Part shown: in pieces, positions 8,815 to 18,087 of the stretch
Position numbering within the stretch: the stretch's first letter is position 1
Layout of the letters: each line of letters starts with the position of its first letter
Origin: Pelagibius sp. Alg239-R121
GTDB taxonomy: Bacteria > Pseudomonadota > Alphaproteobacteria > Kiloniellales > Kiloniellaceae
Direction: 5' to 3'
Length of the DNA: 64,000 nt
NCBI RefSeq assembly: GCF_947331435.1
Contig: NZ_CAMZOF010000003.1
Location: 248,001 to 312,000 of the forward strand
Notes under the pieces: generated by a model
Database searches by the model: none
The model's input: only the letters and a program-made list of their open reading frames with translations
What the model was told of the DNA's origin: nothing
Program-made: the position numbers and the translations under genes

Positions 8815-9774
8815 TTAGAATCCGCCAGAACCCGGAGCAAAAACTGAGAGAGCATCTCGCAGGTCCGGAAGGACCCTCTCAACCGAGGCCTCGCCTTCGG
8901 CGATAATTTCGTCGGCCCGATCGAACTCGAAAAGACCTATCTGTCCGAGGCGAGGTGTAATGTGCACATCCGGGGGCTCGCCGGCGAGCCGTGAGCGCGC
9001 GATTCGATCTTGAACGATGTTCAATGAAGAGATCATGACGCCGAAGAGGCTGGGTTGGTTCGGCTCTCTTTTGAAGGTACGGCGGGCCAGCGCATCGAGC
9101 ATCGAGCCAGAAGATGCAGGCGCGTTTTCCTTCATCATTTCAAGCAGGTCGAAGCCGGCGACGGTCGCAATCTTTCCGCCGGGCTGCCGGGCTTTGCCGA
9201 TGATGTCAGCGTTGAGGTTAACCGCAATGATCATCTGCGCGCCCAAGGCCTGGCATACAGAGACGGGGACGGGGTTGACCAACGCGCCGTCGACAACCCA
9301 ACGGTCATTGACAAGCGTTGGCTGAAATACGCCAGGCAGGGAAAAGGAGGCGCGGACGGCGTCAACCAGTTTCCCATCGCGCAGCCACACTTCGTGACCT
9401 GTTACGAGATCTGTTGCGACCGCTACGAAGGGCGTTTCATAGTCTTCAAAGGTCGCATCACCCAGGTGTTTTTGCATGATCTCGACCAGATGCCGTCCAC
9501 CCATCAGTCCGCCGCTGCTGACTTTGAAGTCCATATAGGAAAGCATGCGCAGCTTGGTCATGGAGCGCGCCCAGTCTTCGAGGGTATCGAGCTCGTTGGT
9601 GATGTAGGAGGCGCCAACCACGGCGCCGATTGACGTGCCGGAGATAATGTCGGGCCTTATTCCACAGCGTGCCAGCGCTCTGATGACACCGATATGGGCC
9701 CAGCCACGGGCGACCCCGCTACCCAATGCCAGCCCTATCCTCGGGCGCCAGCTATGTTCGGAATCCTGTGACAC
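8815..9774 (-). CDS. Patatin-like phospholipase, RssA/NTE type
   Basis: Serine lipid acyl hydrolase of 319 residues. The oxyanion motif GSGVARGWAHIG is at 18-29, the nucleophile elbow GTSIG puts the catalytic Ser at 48, and the dyad Asp lies in VVDGALVNP (near 162), with DGA in place of the commoner DGG. No signal peptide or transmembrane segment is seen, so it is probably cytoplasmic or peripheral. The start is GTG, with GAGAGGA a suitable distance upstream. The likely substrates are phospholipids or acyl esters; the physiological role of this bacterial subgroup is not known. Confidence 0.87.
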   Translation of the reverse strand: MSQDSEHSWRPRIGLALGSGVARGWAHIGVIRALARCGIRPDIISGTSIGAVVGASYITNELDTLEDWARSMTKLRMLSYMDFKVSSGGLMGGRHLVEIMQKHLGDATFEDYETPFVAVATDLVTGHEVWLRDGKLVDAVRASFSLPGVFQPTLVNDRWVVDGALVNPVPVSVCQALGAQMIIAVNLNADIIGKARQPGGKIATVAGFDLLEMMKENAPASSGSMLDALARRTFKREPNQPSLFGVMISSLNIVQDRIARSRLAGEPPDVHITPRLGQIGLFEFDRADEIIAEGEASVERVLPDLRDALSVFAPGSGGF

Positions 9775-10020
9775 GACCTATCCTCTCAGCCCATTCACCT
9801 AATCATTGGCCGAGTCCCGGGCAAGATCGGTCACGATCTATTGTATGGCGGGCCCAGCTTAGATCCTCAACTCTAGCGCAAAGATATTAACCAAAATACG
9901 AACAGCCTGCGTGTGTAAAAGACTAAAAGACGCCGACGCAGAATGTGGCTGGGAATTTGGTGCTGGAACAACTTGTCTTTGTTTGCGGCCGGACTACACT
10001 TTGTTTGAAAGGTGCCAAGA

Positions 10021-10527
10021 ATGCTGGGGCTCTTCAAAACGCTGTTGCGTCCGGATCTTGAGGAAGATCCGGAGCGCACCATTATTGCAACGGCTGCGAA
10101 TATCATTCAGGTCGGAGAGTTTCAGCTTCTCCAATTGGCCTATCACAGCTGGTACGGAGAAGACATGACACCGGCGCAAAGCGACGTCATGTTTCGGGCC
10201 TATATGCTACGCGGCGATGTTCCTTCCTGGGCAAGGCATTACGCCCGCCATATCATTTCAAGCTCCGACAAGGGCCAGTTAGACGAGAACAGCCCAGATT
10301 ATCATCGCTACGACCATGATTACGTAACGGACGTACCCAAGGGGGTGCGTCACTTTTGCCTGGTGTCCATGGTCTTGGCAGGCGTACTTGTTGGCGGGCT
10401 CTTGATTGGTCACGTATCCGGCAGTAGTCCGACATCGGTGTTGCCGCCGTACTTCGAGGCGGATGAGCTGCTTCCCGCAACCGAGACGGAAAAAGCCGGT
10501 AGGCTTAGGAATATGGTCGTGGAATAG
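10021..10527 (+). CDS. Hypothetical protein with one C-terminal membrane segment
   Basis: Not recognised. The 168-residue product has a soluble, charged N-terminal part (about 1-110, largely helical in appearance, with a HYARHIISS stretch) and one clear hydrophobic segment, VSMVLAGVLVGGLLIGHV, near residues 117-135, followed by a short polar tail. This suggests a membrane-anchored protein with the larger part in the cytoplasm. AAAGG at 10008-10012 supports ATG 10021 over the GTG nine bases upstream. It is followed at 80 bases by another small membrane protein. Confidence 0.72.
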   Translation: MLGLFKTLLRPDLEEDPERTIIATAANIIQVGEFQLLQLAYHSWYGEDMTPAQSDVMFRAYMLRGDVPSWARHYARHIISSSDKGQLDENSPDYHRYDHDYVTDVPKGVRHFCLVSMVLAGVLVGGLLIGHVSGSSPTSVLPPYFEADELLPATETEKAGRLRNMVVE

Positions 10528-10606
10528 ATCTTCCGGGCCGTCGGCATCACCGTCATAATCCTGATGCGTGCTTGTGCACGCAGATAGTAATGGACAGAGG
10601 TGGGCG

Positions 10607-10810
10607 ATGTTCGAATTTGCGGGTGACTGGGAAAAACCCATCAACTACCTTTTTCTGGCCGTTACGGCTGTGATCGCCGTTCACGCAATCCGCTACCGCA
10701 CCGAAGATGGTAAAACGGACGTTGTGCGTCTTCTGTTCGGGTGTATTGCAGCAACCTTTTTCATGCTGGTGCTGTTTCAGGATGTCCTGGGAATTGTTGA
10801 GTTCGGTTGA
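10607..10810 (+). CDS. Small membrane protein, two hydrophobic segments
   Basis: A 67-residue product not recognised by family. Two hydrophobic stretches (YLFLAVTAVIAVHAI and LLFGCIAATFFMLVLF) are joined by a charged loop RYRTEDGKTD, as in a hairpin membrane protein. The start at 10607 follows AGAGGTGG at a good distance; the frame is open further upstream but without a better site. Probably cotranscribed with the preceding membrane protein gene. Confidence 0.62.
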   Translation: MFEFAGDWEKPINYLFLAVTAVIAVHAIRYRTEDGKTDVVRLLFGCIAATFFMLVLFQDVLGIVEFG

Positions 10811-10846
10811 CCGAAGTTGCTGGAGGTCAGCGCTAATTATTGAAGA

Positions 10847-11458
10847 TTAGGGTTTATGCATGCGCTGGCGAGCGTCCAGCTTCGGAATTCTCAGCACTCT
10901 TTCTGATTCCGGCAGTTTCAGCTGTTTCTGCAGATAGATTGCCCGCTTGCGCACCGTCGAAAAATCATCCGAATTATGAAGAATTTTATCAATGATGCCT
11001 GGCCCTTCGACGGCGCCGGCATCCGTATTCAAGGCTTGAACGTAGCTCGCCAAAGCTTCTTCGTAACGTTCTGTTCGATCAAGCACGATCCCTCGGTTTG
11101 CATAGGCGGCGGCAAGAACGCCGCGTCCGGTCTCATCGTCCTCAGCCAGATTGTCGCTTAGGAAATCGATCAGGTGCTCGAGCTCGGCCTGCGCTTTTTC
11201 ATAGCGCTGGGTCTGAATGAAAACCAGCGCCCGCCCCATTAGAGCGCCGCGATGGTTTTTTTGCTCCTCAAGCGCCTTGTCGAAATGAGCCAGGGCCTCG
11301 GCATACAATCCATCCTCCAGGCGCAAGGTGCCAGTTTCGGTCTCGTAATTACCTGGCGGCCGATCGAAGTATCCTGGCACGAGCGTCCAGAAAAGAAACC
11401 CGCCGAGCGTCAACAAGGCCATAAGAAAGATGAAACGGCGCAACACTCGAGGGTTCAT
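10847..11458 (-). CDS. TPR-repeat protein with N-terminal membrane anchor
   Basis: About 203 residues from this start. One hydrophobic segment (FIFLMALLTLGGFLFWTLV, about 8-26) is followed by helical repeats with TPR character, for example LYAEALAHFDKALEEQ, GALMGRALVFIQTQRYEKAQ and YANRGIVLDRTERYEEALAS. TPR proteins serve as protein-binding scaffolds; the partner is unknown. The ATG at 11458 overlaps the stop of the upstream membrane-protein gene as ATGA, which sets the start and implies coupled synthesis. The frame is open further upstream but lies inside that gene. Confidence 0.75.
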   Translation of the reverse strand: MNPRVLRRFIFLMALLTLGGFLFWTLVPGYFDRPPGNYETETGTLRLEDGLYAEALAHFDKALEEQKNHRGALMGRALVFIQTQRYEKAQAELEHLIDFLSDNLAEDDETGRGVLAAAYANRGIVLDRTERYEEALASYVQALNTDAGAVEGPGIIDKILHNSDDFSTVRKRAIYLQKQLKLPESERVLRIPKLDARQRMHKP

Positions 11459-11694
11459 GGTTGGCCTTGGAACAGATGATGACTGTAGAGCACCGCGAAG
11501 ACGAAGCACAAAAGAGCGGCCGTTACATTGGCGCGGCGGCGTAAACGCCTGGTTTCGGTTTCATCCAGATCGCTTACCCTCTGTGCGCGACGGACATAGA
11601 GGACGTGAAGCAACTGCCTGACCGGCAGGAACAGCAGCAACATTAGGGCCAGGGCCCAGAGGTATAAGTAGTCTCTGGAAAAAAGCGCTTCCAT
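11455..11694 (-). CDS. Small membrane protein, coupled to the TPR protein
   Basis: A 79-residue product with hydrophobic segments at about 9-29 (LYLWALALMLLLFLPV) and 57-72 (VTAALLCFVFAVLY), separated by a strongly charged, Arg-rich region. Not recognised. The 4-base overlap with the TPR gene suggests that the two act together at the membrane. Confidence 0.68.
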   Translation of the reverse strand: MEALFSRDYLYLWALALMLLLFLPVRQLLHVLYVRRAQRVSDLDETETRRLRRRANVTAALLCFVFAVLYSHHLFQGQP

Positions 11695-11882
11695 GGTCGA
11701 TCCGCAGGCGGGGGATGACCTCAGGAGTTTAGCGAAATTCGAGTGGCTGGCAAAGGGTCCGTCGATTTCCTGATCTGCGTGAACGCAAGTCCATTGGGGT
11801 ATTTGAGTGAGCTTTGCAAGGGTGAGAGGAATTCAATGCTATAGTGGGAACGGCTTCAATCTGCGAGGACGCGTCCAGCCGC

Positions 11883-13343
11883 ATGATGTCCCAAACCAGA
11901 ATTTTCTCTGAACTGGTGCGCGACCACCTGCGTGATGACTGTCTTATGGTGCGCAGCAAGACGCCGCTTGCTGAACTGCTGTCAAAAATGACCCTTGCCA
12001 AGGCGACGAGCGCGATGGTGGTGGACGGGGACGAGCGGTTGCTTGGATTGATCACTGAACAGGACGTGACCCGTCGGATCGCCCTGCGTTGTGAGGGGAA
12101 CGAGCTCGTCGATTCGGTGATGACGACTCCGGTCCGAACCATCGGCGCGACCGATTATCTCTATAGTGCAATCGCCCGTATGCGGCGCTTTGGATGGCGT
12201 CATATGCCGGTCGTGGAAGAGACTGGGCGTGTCGCCGGCGCCATCGACCTTTGCGATGCGCTGGCAGCAGCGGGAGAAGATATGCTGCGCCGCGTGGACA
12301 CCATCGCGCATGAGCATAGCAAGGATGGCCTTCGCGAGGTCAAATCGGCACAGGTGGCACTGGCAGCGGATCTCATTGCCGACTCTGTTCCCGCGCCGGA
12401 GATCCAGAGCCTTTTGACACGAATTAACGGCGACATCCATCGGCGGATCCTGGATCTCGAAATCACCGATATGAAACGGACCGGATGGGGCGATCCGCCG
12501 GTTGCCTTTTGCGCTATAGTCATGGGATCGGGAGGCCGGGGTGAGAACTTTCTCTATCCGGATCAGGACAACGGTTTCATTCTGGACGACTATCCGGACG
12601 ACCGGCATGGGCAGGTCGATGCGTTTTTCGTTGAGCTGGCGACAAGAATGACGCGGGATCTCGACGACATAGGTTTTCCCTACTGTAAGGGCTATGTCAT
12701 GGCGACCAATCCGCTGTGGCGCAAGAGCCGGACTCAATGGCGAGACCAGATTGGCAGATGGGGGCGTAAGCGCAGCACAATCGCGATCCAACTGGCGGAT
12801 ATCTTTTTTGATTTTCGACCGGTTTACGGAAAGGCGGCTATGGCCGGGGAACTCCGCCAACGTGTCACCGGGATGGCGCGTTCCAGCCCAGCGTTGCTGA
12901 CCGAGTTGAACCGGGAAACAGAGCGTATGGATGTTGCTCTGGGATGGTTCGGCCGGCTGGTAACGGAAAAGGAGAATGTGGCTTTCAAAGGTAAGATCAA
13001 CCTCAAGCACATGGGTACTTTACCATTAGTATCGGCGATTCGGCTGCTTTGCCTGCAGGCTGGAATCGCCGAAACATCGACATTGGAACGGATCGCGGGC
13101 CTCCACGAACGCGCGGTGTTAAACAACAATGAGGCGGACTATCTGAGGGGCGCCTTTGTCCATGTCACCGGTTTGCTGTTGAGACAGCAGATCGCCGATT
13201 TCACGGCTGGTCGGGAGGTCAACAACTACGTGCATCCCGACGCCATGAGCAAGCGTGAGAGAGATATTTTGATCGGTTCCTTTAAAGCGATTTCAGATCT
13301 TAAAGACCGGGTTCGCGCGCGTTTTACCGGCGAGATCTTTTAG
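11883..13343 (+). CDS. CBS-pair protein with DUF294 nucleotidyltransferase-like domain
   Basis: Two CBS motifs (about 20-140: SAMVVDGDERLLGLITEQDV and HMPVVEETGRVAGAIDL) precede a DUF294-type domain of the GlnD/nucleotidyltransferase superfamily, with GSGGRGENFLYPDQDNGF near residues 215-232, and a C-terminal helical DUF294_C region. CBS pairs usually bind adenine nucleotides, so this looks like a nucleotide-sensing transferase, but no substrate is known. The start is uncertain: a GTG at 11844 would add 13 residues and neither has an ideal ribosome site. It is followed after 16 bases by a DnaQ-like exonuclease gene, a pairing also seen in other proteobacteria. Confidence 0.85.
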   Translation: MMSQTRIFSELVRDHLRDDCLMVRSKTPLAELLSKMTLAKATSAMVVDGDERLLGLITEQDVTRRIALRCEGNELVDSVMTTPVRTIGATDYLYSAIARMRRFGWRHMPVVEETGRVAGAIDLCDALAAAGEDMLRRVDTIAHEHSKDGLREVKSAQVALAADLIADSVPAPEIQSLLTRINGDIHRRILDLEITDMKRTGWGDPPVAFCAIVMGSGGRGENFLYPDQDNGFILDDYPDDRHGQVDAFFVELATRMTRDLDDIGFPYCKGYVMATNPLWRKSRTQWRDQIGRWGRKRSTIAIQLADIFFDFRPVYGKAAMAGELRQRVTGMARSSPALLTELNRETERMDVALGWFGRLVTEKENVAFKGKINLKHMGTLPLVSAIRLLCLQAGIAETSTLERIAGLHERAVLNNNEADYLRGAFVHVTGLLLRQQIADFTAGREVNNYVHPDAMSKRERDILIGSFKAISDLKDRVRARFTGEIF

Positions 13344-13359
13344 TGATCGAGATTGGCCA

Positions 13360-14709
13360 ATGACCGGTACGGGACGAAAGCTGATCCTTGTGTTGGTCCT
13401 GGCGGCGCTTATGTGCGGCCTTAGTCTAATGATGAGTCTGTTTGTCCTGAACCGGGATGATTTCGGATGGTTGTTTCTCGCCCTGACGGGGCTTCAAGGT
13501 CTTGCGCTGCTGCTGCTCTGGTACGTGGTGGATCGTCTCAGGATACATTTTCAAAACCTGGAACGACTGCAGGGCGCGGTACTAACATTAGCTGGAAGTC
13601 AAGCGGTCACTGATCTGCCCGAAGTGGTCGTCGAGGGAGAATTGGAGCTTGGCCGGCTCGCGAAGGCGATATCAACTTTGACCCGGCGCAGGCAGAGGCA
13701 GCAACTCTCCTCTGCAGATCGCATGGAGCGGATCCTCGCGACGCGAAATGAAGCGATTGTGGTTATCACCGAGCAAGGACAGGTCAGCTTGGTGAACCAT
13801 GCCGCGAAGGCACTCCTGGGCGGTGAACAGGTGCGGCTGGGAACCTCAGTCTTTGCTGCTCTGGAACGCAAGACTCTGTTGCAGGCAATTGCGAAGGCGC
13901 ATCAGGCTGAGCGGCCGATCAAGGTCAATCTTCATTCGGTCGACGCCGAGGTTTTGTCCGCACAGGTGGCCAGTCTTGGACAGGGTGAAGGCGGGGTATT
14001 GTCCTTCGAGGACAGGAGAATTGAATACACGGCCGCTGTCGAGCATGACCTTGCGCTGCATGACCGGCCGCCGCCGTCGCCGCCGGCTGGCGATGCAACA
14101 CTGCTAGATGCCCTTCCGGCATTGGTGTTGGACTGCGAGACGACGGGTCTGGACGTGCAGCTTGACCGGATTGTCTCCATAGGGGCCGTACGCCTCTACG
14201 GCGGTCGGACCTATCCGGGCATTTCCTTCGACAGACTGGTCAACCCCGGTATCGCAATTCCATCCGTGTCGCAGGCGATTCACGGTATCAGTGACGATAT
14301 GGTCTGCGGTTTGCCCGGTTTTGCCGAAGTCTACGGGGAATTGCAGCCGCTACTCACGAATTGCGTCGTGATCGGGCACAATGTCTCGTTTGATCTTGCC
14401 ATGCTCAGGCGCGAATTCGAATTGGCTGGCTTGACGTGGGAGCAACCGCTGTTTCTGGACAGTTTGCTGTTGGCGAGCACGCTGGACCCAGTCTCCACGT
14501 CGCTCGAACTCGAGGCGCTTGCAGCCGAGTACGGGGTCGATGTTCATGGTCGGCATACGGCTTTGGGTGACAGTCTGGTAACTGCTGAGATCTATTGCCG
14601 GATGTTGCCGCGACTGGCCGACCGGGGTATCCGCACCCTTGGCGAAGCGATAGCTTTCTCGAGCAATGCGACCCAACTGATCGCAAAACAGAAAGCTGCA
14701 GGCTGGTAG
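13360..14709 (+). CDS. Membrane-anchored DnaQ-like 3'-5' exonuclease
   Basis: The 449-residue product begins with two hydrophobic segments (about 8-27 and 34-55), then a charged linker, a PAS-like region (NEAIVVITEQGQVSLVNHAA near 128-147) and a C-terminal DEDDh exonuclease domain. Catalytic motifs are visible: DCETTG (near 257), HNVSFDL (near 340) and HTALGDS (near 398). It resembles the epsilon proofreading subunit only in the last third, so it is not dnaQ itself. The sensor-like N-terminal part and the neighbouring CBS-DUF294 gene suggest a signal-controlled nuclease; substrate unknown. Confidence 0.85.
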   Translation: MTGTGRKLILVLVLAALMCGLSLMMSLFVLNRDDFGWLFLALTGLQGLALLLLWYVVDRLRIHFQNLERLQGAVLTLAGSQAVTDLPEVVVEGELELGRLAKAISTLTRRRQRQQLSSADRMERILATRNEAIVVITEQGQVSLVNHAAKALLGGEQVRLGTSVFAALERKTLLQAIAKAHQAERPIKVNLHSVDAEVLSAQVASLGQGEGGVLSFEDRRIEYTAAVEHDLALHDRPPPSPPAGDATLLDALPALVLDCETTGLDVQLDRIVSIGAVRLYGGRTYPGISFDRLVNPGIAIPSVSQAIHGISDDMVCGLPGFAEVYGELQPLLTNCVVIGHNVSFDLAMLRREFELAGLTWEQPLFLDSLLLASTLDPVSTSLELEALAAEYGVDVHGRHTALGDSLVTAEIYCRMLPRLADRGIRTLGEAIAFSSNATQLIAKQKAAGW

Positions 14710-14870
14710 TTCGTCTGGAGCAATTGCACCGAGGCAGATGATGGGGTAAAACCCGCGCCCGTAATCATGCTTCGCAGTCTTTCCGCGCCTCAGCTAATTT
14801 GGCACCAAAGCTGCAATTTATTGTCAGAGTCGTCCTTTCCCTGGGAGAGACGCGCAGTTCGGAGTGCTTC

Positions 14871-16547
14871 ATGGCCGCTTATCAATACATCTATCACATG
14901 GACCGGGTTTCGAAGACCTTTCCCGGCGGTAAGCAGGTTCTCAAGGACATTCGCCTAAACTTCCTGCCCGGCGCGAAGATCGGTGTTTTAGGCCTTAACG
15001 GCTCCGGTAAATCCACGTTGATGAAGGTCATGGCCGGTCTGGATCAGGATATAAATGGCGAAGCCTGGGCGGCGGATGGGGTCAAGGTCGGCTATTTGCA
15101 GCAAGAACCAGAGCTTAATGCCGACAAGGATGTTGCCGGCAATGTTTTCGAAGGTGTGGCTGAAACCAAATCCCTCATGGACCGTTTCGAGGCGGTCAAT
15201 GCGAAATTCGCCGAGGTTGATCCCGACGAAATGGACGATCTGTTGGCTGAGCAGGCAGAATTGCAGGAGAAAATCGATGCTGCGGACGCCTGGGACCTGG
15301 ACCGTCAGGTCGAGATCGCGATGGATGCGCTCCGTTGCCCGCCGGGTGACAGCGATGTGAGCAAGCTTTCGGGCGGTGAGCGACGTCGTGTGGCTCTCTG
15401 CAGGCTTTTGCTGCAGCACCCCGACATGTTGCTCCTCGATGAGCCCACCAACCATCTGGATGCTGAGTCCGTTGCCTGGTTGGAGCGTTTTCTGGAGGAA
15501 TATACGGGAACCGTGGTGGCTGTCACTCATGACCGCTACTTCCTGGACAACGTTGCCGGCTGGATCCTGGAGCTTGACCGTGGTCAGGGGTTACCCTTTG
15601 AGGGCAACTACTCTAGCTGGCTCGAACAGAAGCAGAAGCGTCTGGCGCAGGAGGAAAAGTCGGAATCTGCCCGCCAAAAGGTCTTAAGCCAAGAGTTGGA
15701 ATGGGTGCGCCAGGGACCGAAGGCCCGGCAGGCAAAATCCAAGGCGCGTCTTCAGGCGTATGATACCCTTCTGGCGGAAGCAGCGAACAAAGCGCCCGAA
15801 CCCGGCCAAATTAAAATCCCTCCGGGGCCACGCCTGGGCGATTTGGTGATCGATGCCGTGGGTGTCACCAAGGCCTTCGGCGATAAGCTGCTTATGGAAG
15901 ACGTCAATTTCAAGATTCCCAAGGGCGCCATTGTCGGCATTATTGGCCCCAATGGGGCGGGTAAGACGACCCTCTTCCGGATGATCACTGGACAGGAGAC
16001 ACCGGACAGCGGGGCCATGACGGTTGGCGAGACGGTTAAGCTCGGCTATGTCGATCAAAGCCGCGAGTCTCTCGAAGCAGGTAAAACTGTCTGGGAGGAA
16101 ATCTCGGGCGGACACGACGTTATCGAACTTGGAAAACATAGCATGGCATCGCGCGCCTACGTTGGCGCGTTTAACTTCCGCAGCGCCGATCAGCAGAAGA
16201 AAGTCGGGCAACTCTCGGGTGGTGAACGCAACCGCGTACATATGGCCAAGATGTTGAAACGCGATGCGAACGTTCTGCTGCTTGACGAGCCGACCAACGA
16301 TCTGGACGTCGATACCTTACGCTCGCTGGAAGAGGCTTTGTTGGAATTTGCCGGTTGCGCGTTGATTACCAGTCATGATCGATGGTTCCTTGACCGCATT
16401 GCAACGCACATTATTGCCTTCGAGGGCAACAGCCAGGTGGTTTGGTTCGAGGGCAACTATGAGGACTACGAAGCTGACCGTAAACGACGCCTTGGCGCCG
16501 AGGCGGATCAGCCGCACCGGATCAAATACAAGCCGCTGACCCGTTAA
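14871..16547 (+). CDS. ettA: Energy-dependent translational throttle protein EttA (ABC-F)
   Basis: Soluble ABC-F ATPase that binds the ribosomal E site and gates entry into elongation according to ATP/ADP level. The 558 residues carry two ABC domains: GLNGSGKST near 41 and [13 protein letters not shown] near 165; GPNGAGKTT near 358 and [13 protein letters not shown] near 447. The charged linker between them (15600-15780) has the interaction-motif character of ABC-F proteins. There are no membrane segments. The start at 14871 gives the conserved N-terminus [15 protein letters not shown] and has GGAG six bases upstream; the frame is open to 14799 but without family similarity. Confidence 0.95.
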   Translation: MAAYQYIYHMDRVSKTFPGGKQVLKDIRLNFLPGAKIGVLGLNGSGKSTLMKVMAGLDQDINGEAWAADGVKVGYLQQEPELNADKDVAGNVFEGVAETKSLMDRFEAVNAKFAEVDPDEMDDLLAEQAELQEKIDAADAWDLDRQVEIAMDALRCPPGDSDVSKLSGGERRRVALCRLLLQHPDMLLLDEPTNHLDAESVAWLERFLEEYTGTVVAVTHDRYFLDNVAGWILELDRGQGLPFEGNYSSWLEQKQKRLAQEEKSESARQKVLSQELEWVRQGPKARQAKSKARLQAYDTLLAEAANKAPEPGQIKIPPGPRLGDLVIDAVGVTKAFGDKLLMEDVNFKIPKGAIVGIIGPNGAGKTTLFRMITGQETPDSGAMTVGETVKLGYVDQSRESLEAGKTVWEEISGGHDVIELGKHSMASRAYVGAFNFRSADQQKKVGQLSGGERNRVHMAKMLKRDANVLLLDEPTNDLDVDTLRSLEEALLEFAGCALITSHDRWFLDRIATHIIAFEGNSQVVWFEGNYEDYEADRKRRLGAEADQPHRIKYKPLTR

Positions 16548-16549
16548 TG

Positions 16550-17569
16550 CTAGAATGCGGTCGCGCTTGAACTATCCTGTGGTGTCGCGAGGACGCCGTA
16601 TTCGCTTCTGGCGCGGTCATTTGCAGCAAGTTCCAGGATCCAGTCTCGAAAGGCTTTGACCTTGGGATTTCGCAACTTGTCCACGGTAGTAACCAAGTAA
16701 TAGCCGAAGCTGGTGCGATAGCTGACGTCGAACAGCTTGACCAGCCGCCCGGCAGCGAGATCGTCCGCAGCCAGCAAGTGGGTTGCGAGTGCGATCCCCT
16801 GGCCTTGAAGCGCAGCTAAAACTGCAAAATCCTCATAACCGACAACGAGAGCGGTTTTTTCCAGCACGCCTTCGATTCCTGCGGCGCGAAACCAGAGATC
16901 CCAGGACAAATCGTATTGCGATGGTTCTGACGGCCGGTGAATGAGCGTGTGGCGGGACAGATCTTCCGGTGTCTGCAATGCTATCTCGCCGTGAAGTAGT
17001 TCTGGGCTGCAAACCGCGATGATCTCCTGATTGGCAAAGAGCGTGTCAACCTCAAGGCCCGGGAAACGGCCGGAACCAAAGCGCAATGCTATATCAACGT
17101 CGCCGTGATGAAGGTCGGCGACCGCATGGGTGGGATCGATGCGTATGGTGATGTCGGGGTGCAGAGAACGGAAGTTCTCGAACCTTGGCATAAGCCATTT
17201 AGTCGCGAATGAGGGTTCCACCGAAACGATCAAGGGCAGGTCCCGGTCGCGTTTTTGAAAATCGGAGAGCGTTGTCGCTAGCCTCCTGAAACCCGCAGTT
17301 AGGCCTGGCAGCAGAATGCTGCCGTCCCGGGTCAGTTCCACCGTTCTGTTGAGCCGGCGAAACAGTTTGGTGCCGAGATAGTTTTCCAGTCCCGAGATTA
17401 AATGACCGACAGCACTTGGGCTGACATTGAGTTCTTCCGCAGCGGCCTTGAAACTCATGTGCCGCCCGGCGGTCTCGAAGGCACGTAAGGCGTTCAGAGA
17501 TGGTAGAGGATGACTGCTTGTCGGCTCTTGAGATTCAGTGGAATTTTTCTCGTCTGATGGTGAATTCAT
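16550..17569 (-). CDS. LysR-family transcription regulator, GcvA-like
   Basis: About 339 residues: a Ser/Pro/Glu-rich start, then a winged HTH (SLNALRAFETAGRHMSFKAA, AEELNVSPSAVGHLISGLE, LFRRLNRTVELT) and a C-terminal effector domain (PLIVSVEPSFATKWLMPRFE). These phrases are typical of the GcvA subgroup. The frame is open to a TTG at 17599, but the ATG at 17569 is more likely. It ends two bases from ettA, which converges on it. It is divergent from the genes at 17652-20389, with an operator-like palindrome between, so the hydrolase/aminotransferase pair is the probable target. Effector unknown. Confidence 0.9.
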   Translation of the reverse strand: MNSPSDEKNSTESQEPTSSHPLPSLNALRAFETAGRHMSFKAAAEELNVSPSAVGHLISGLENYLGTKLFRRLNRTVELTRDGSILLPGLTAGFRRLATTLSDFQKRDRDLPLIVSVEPSFATKWLMPRFENFRSLHPDITIRIDPTHAVADLHHGDVDIALRFGSGRFPGLEVDTLFANQEIIAVCSPELLHGEIALQTPEDLSRHTLIHRPSEPSQYDLSWDLWFRAAGIEGVLEKTALVVGYEDFAVLAALQGQGIALATHLLAADDLAAGRLVKLFDVSYRTSFGYYLVTTVDKLRNPKVKAFRDWILELAANDRARSEYGVLATPQDSSSATAF

Positions 17570-17592
17570 ATCGTTTGTAAAGTCTATTAATA

Positions 17593-17609
17593 TCTCCAAT
17601 TTGTGGAGA
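17593..17609. promoter_or_regulatory. LysR-type operator candidate
   Basis: TCTCCA and TGGAGA form a perfect 6-bp inverted repeat with a 5-base spacer, and its inner part matches the T-N11-A LysR box (T17595, A17607). It sits between the divergent lysR gene and the next plus-strand gene, where such a regulator normally binds. Confidence 0.5.
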
Positions 17610-17651
17610 ATAGGTGATTTTCAAATTCAATGATAGACGAGAAATATTCAA

Positions 17652-17987
17652 ATGATCACTCTAACCGATCTTTCCCATTCAGCGGCTCGAGCCCGTGAAG
17701 GACGCCTGCTTTACGAGGATCTGGCATTTGTTGCCCATCTAACCGAACTGGACCGGCACGCGGCGCATTATGACCTGCGGCGTCGTAATGTTTTCCCGGC
17801 CAACGGGTTACTGCGTACACTGAAACGGCTTCTCTCATTTGTGCCAAGGCGCAGAAGGGCGAGCGAAGTTCGTGCCGGTGGCAAGACCGTCTCCGACGTT
17901 CGCTTCAAACCAAACGGCGAGGCGCTGGCGCCTTTGAGTTTTCATCTTGCTGTAAAAGATGCTTCGCGCGAACGATGCTGCGGGTAA
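17652..17987 (+). CDS. Small hypothetical protein
   Basis: A possible gene of 111 codons, not recognised. The product is basic, with Arg-rich stretches (FVPRRRRASEVRAGG) and no membrane segment. Support is limited to its position divergent from lysR and an open frame without overlap with other genes. The nearby ribosome site (GACGAG) is poor. It could be non-coding leader of the hydrolase gene that starts 100 bases further on. Confidence 0.35.
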   Translation: MITLTDLSHSAARAREGRLLYEDLAFVAHLTELDRHAAHYDLRRRNVFPANGLLRTLKRLLSFVPRRRRASEVRAGGKTVSDVRFKPNGEALAPLSFHLAVKDASRERCCG

Positions 17988-18087
17988 ATCTCGATAAATC
18001 CACGCCTTGACCCTGCCTTCGACTGCGGATTAAGTGCTCTGGCGTTTTCTGCCCTGCGCATCTATGGGCGGTGCCAAAGGAGCGTCC

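Noticed and set aside
11982-13010. Minus-strand ORF of 342 codons antisense to the CBS-DUF294 gene
   Set aside because: The plus strand shows CBS and nucleotidyltransferase motifs in order; the antisense product is His/Arg-rich without domain features.
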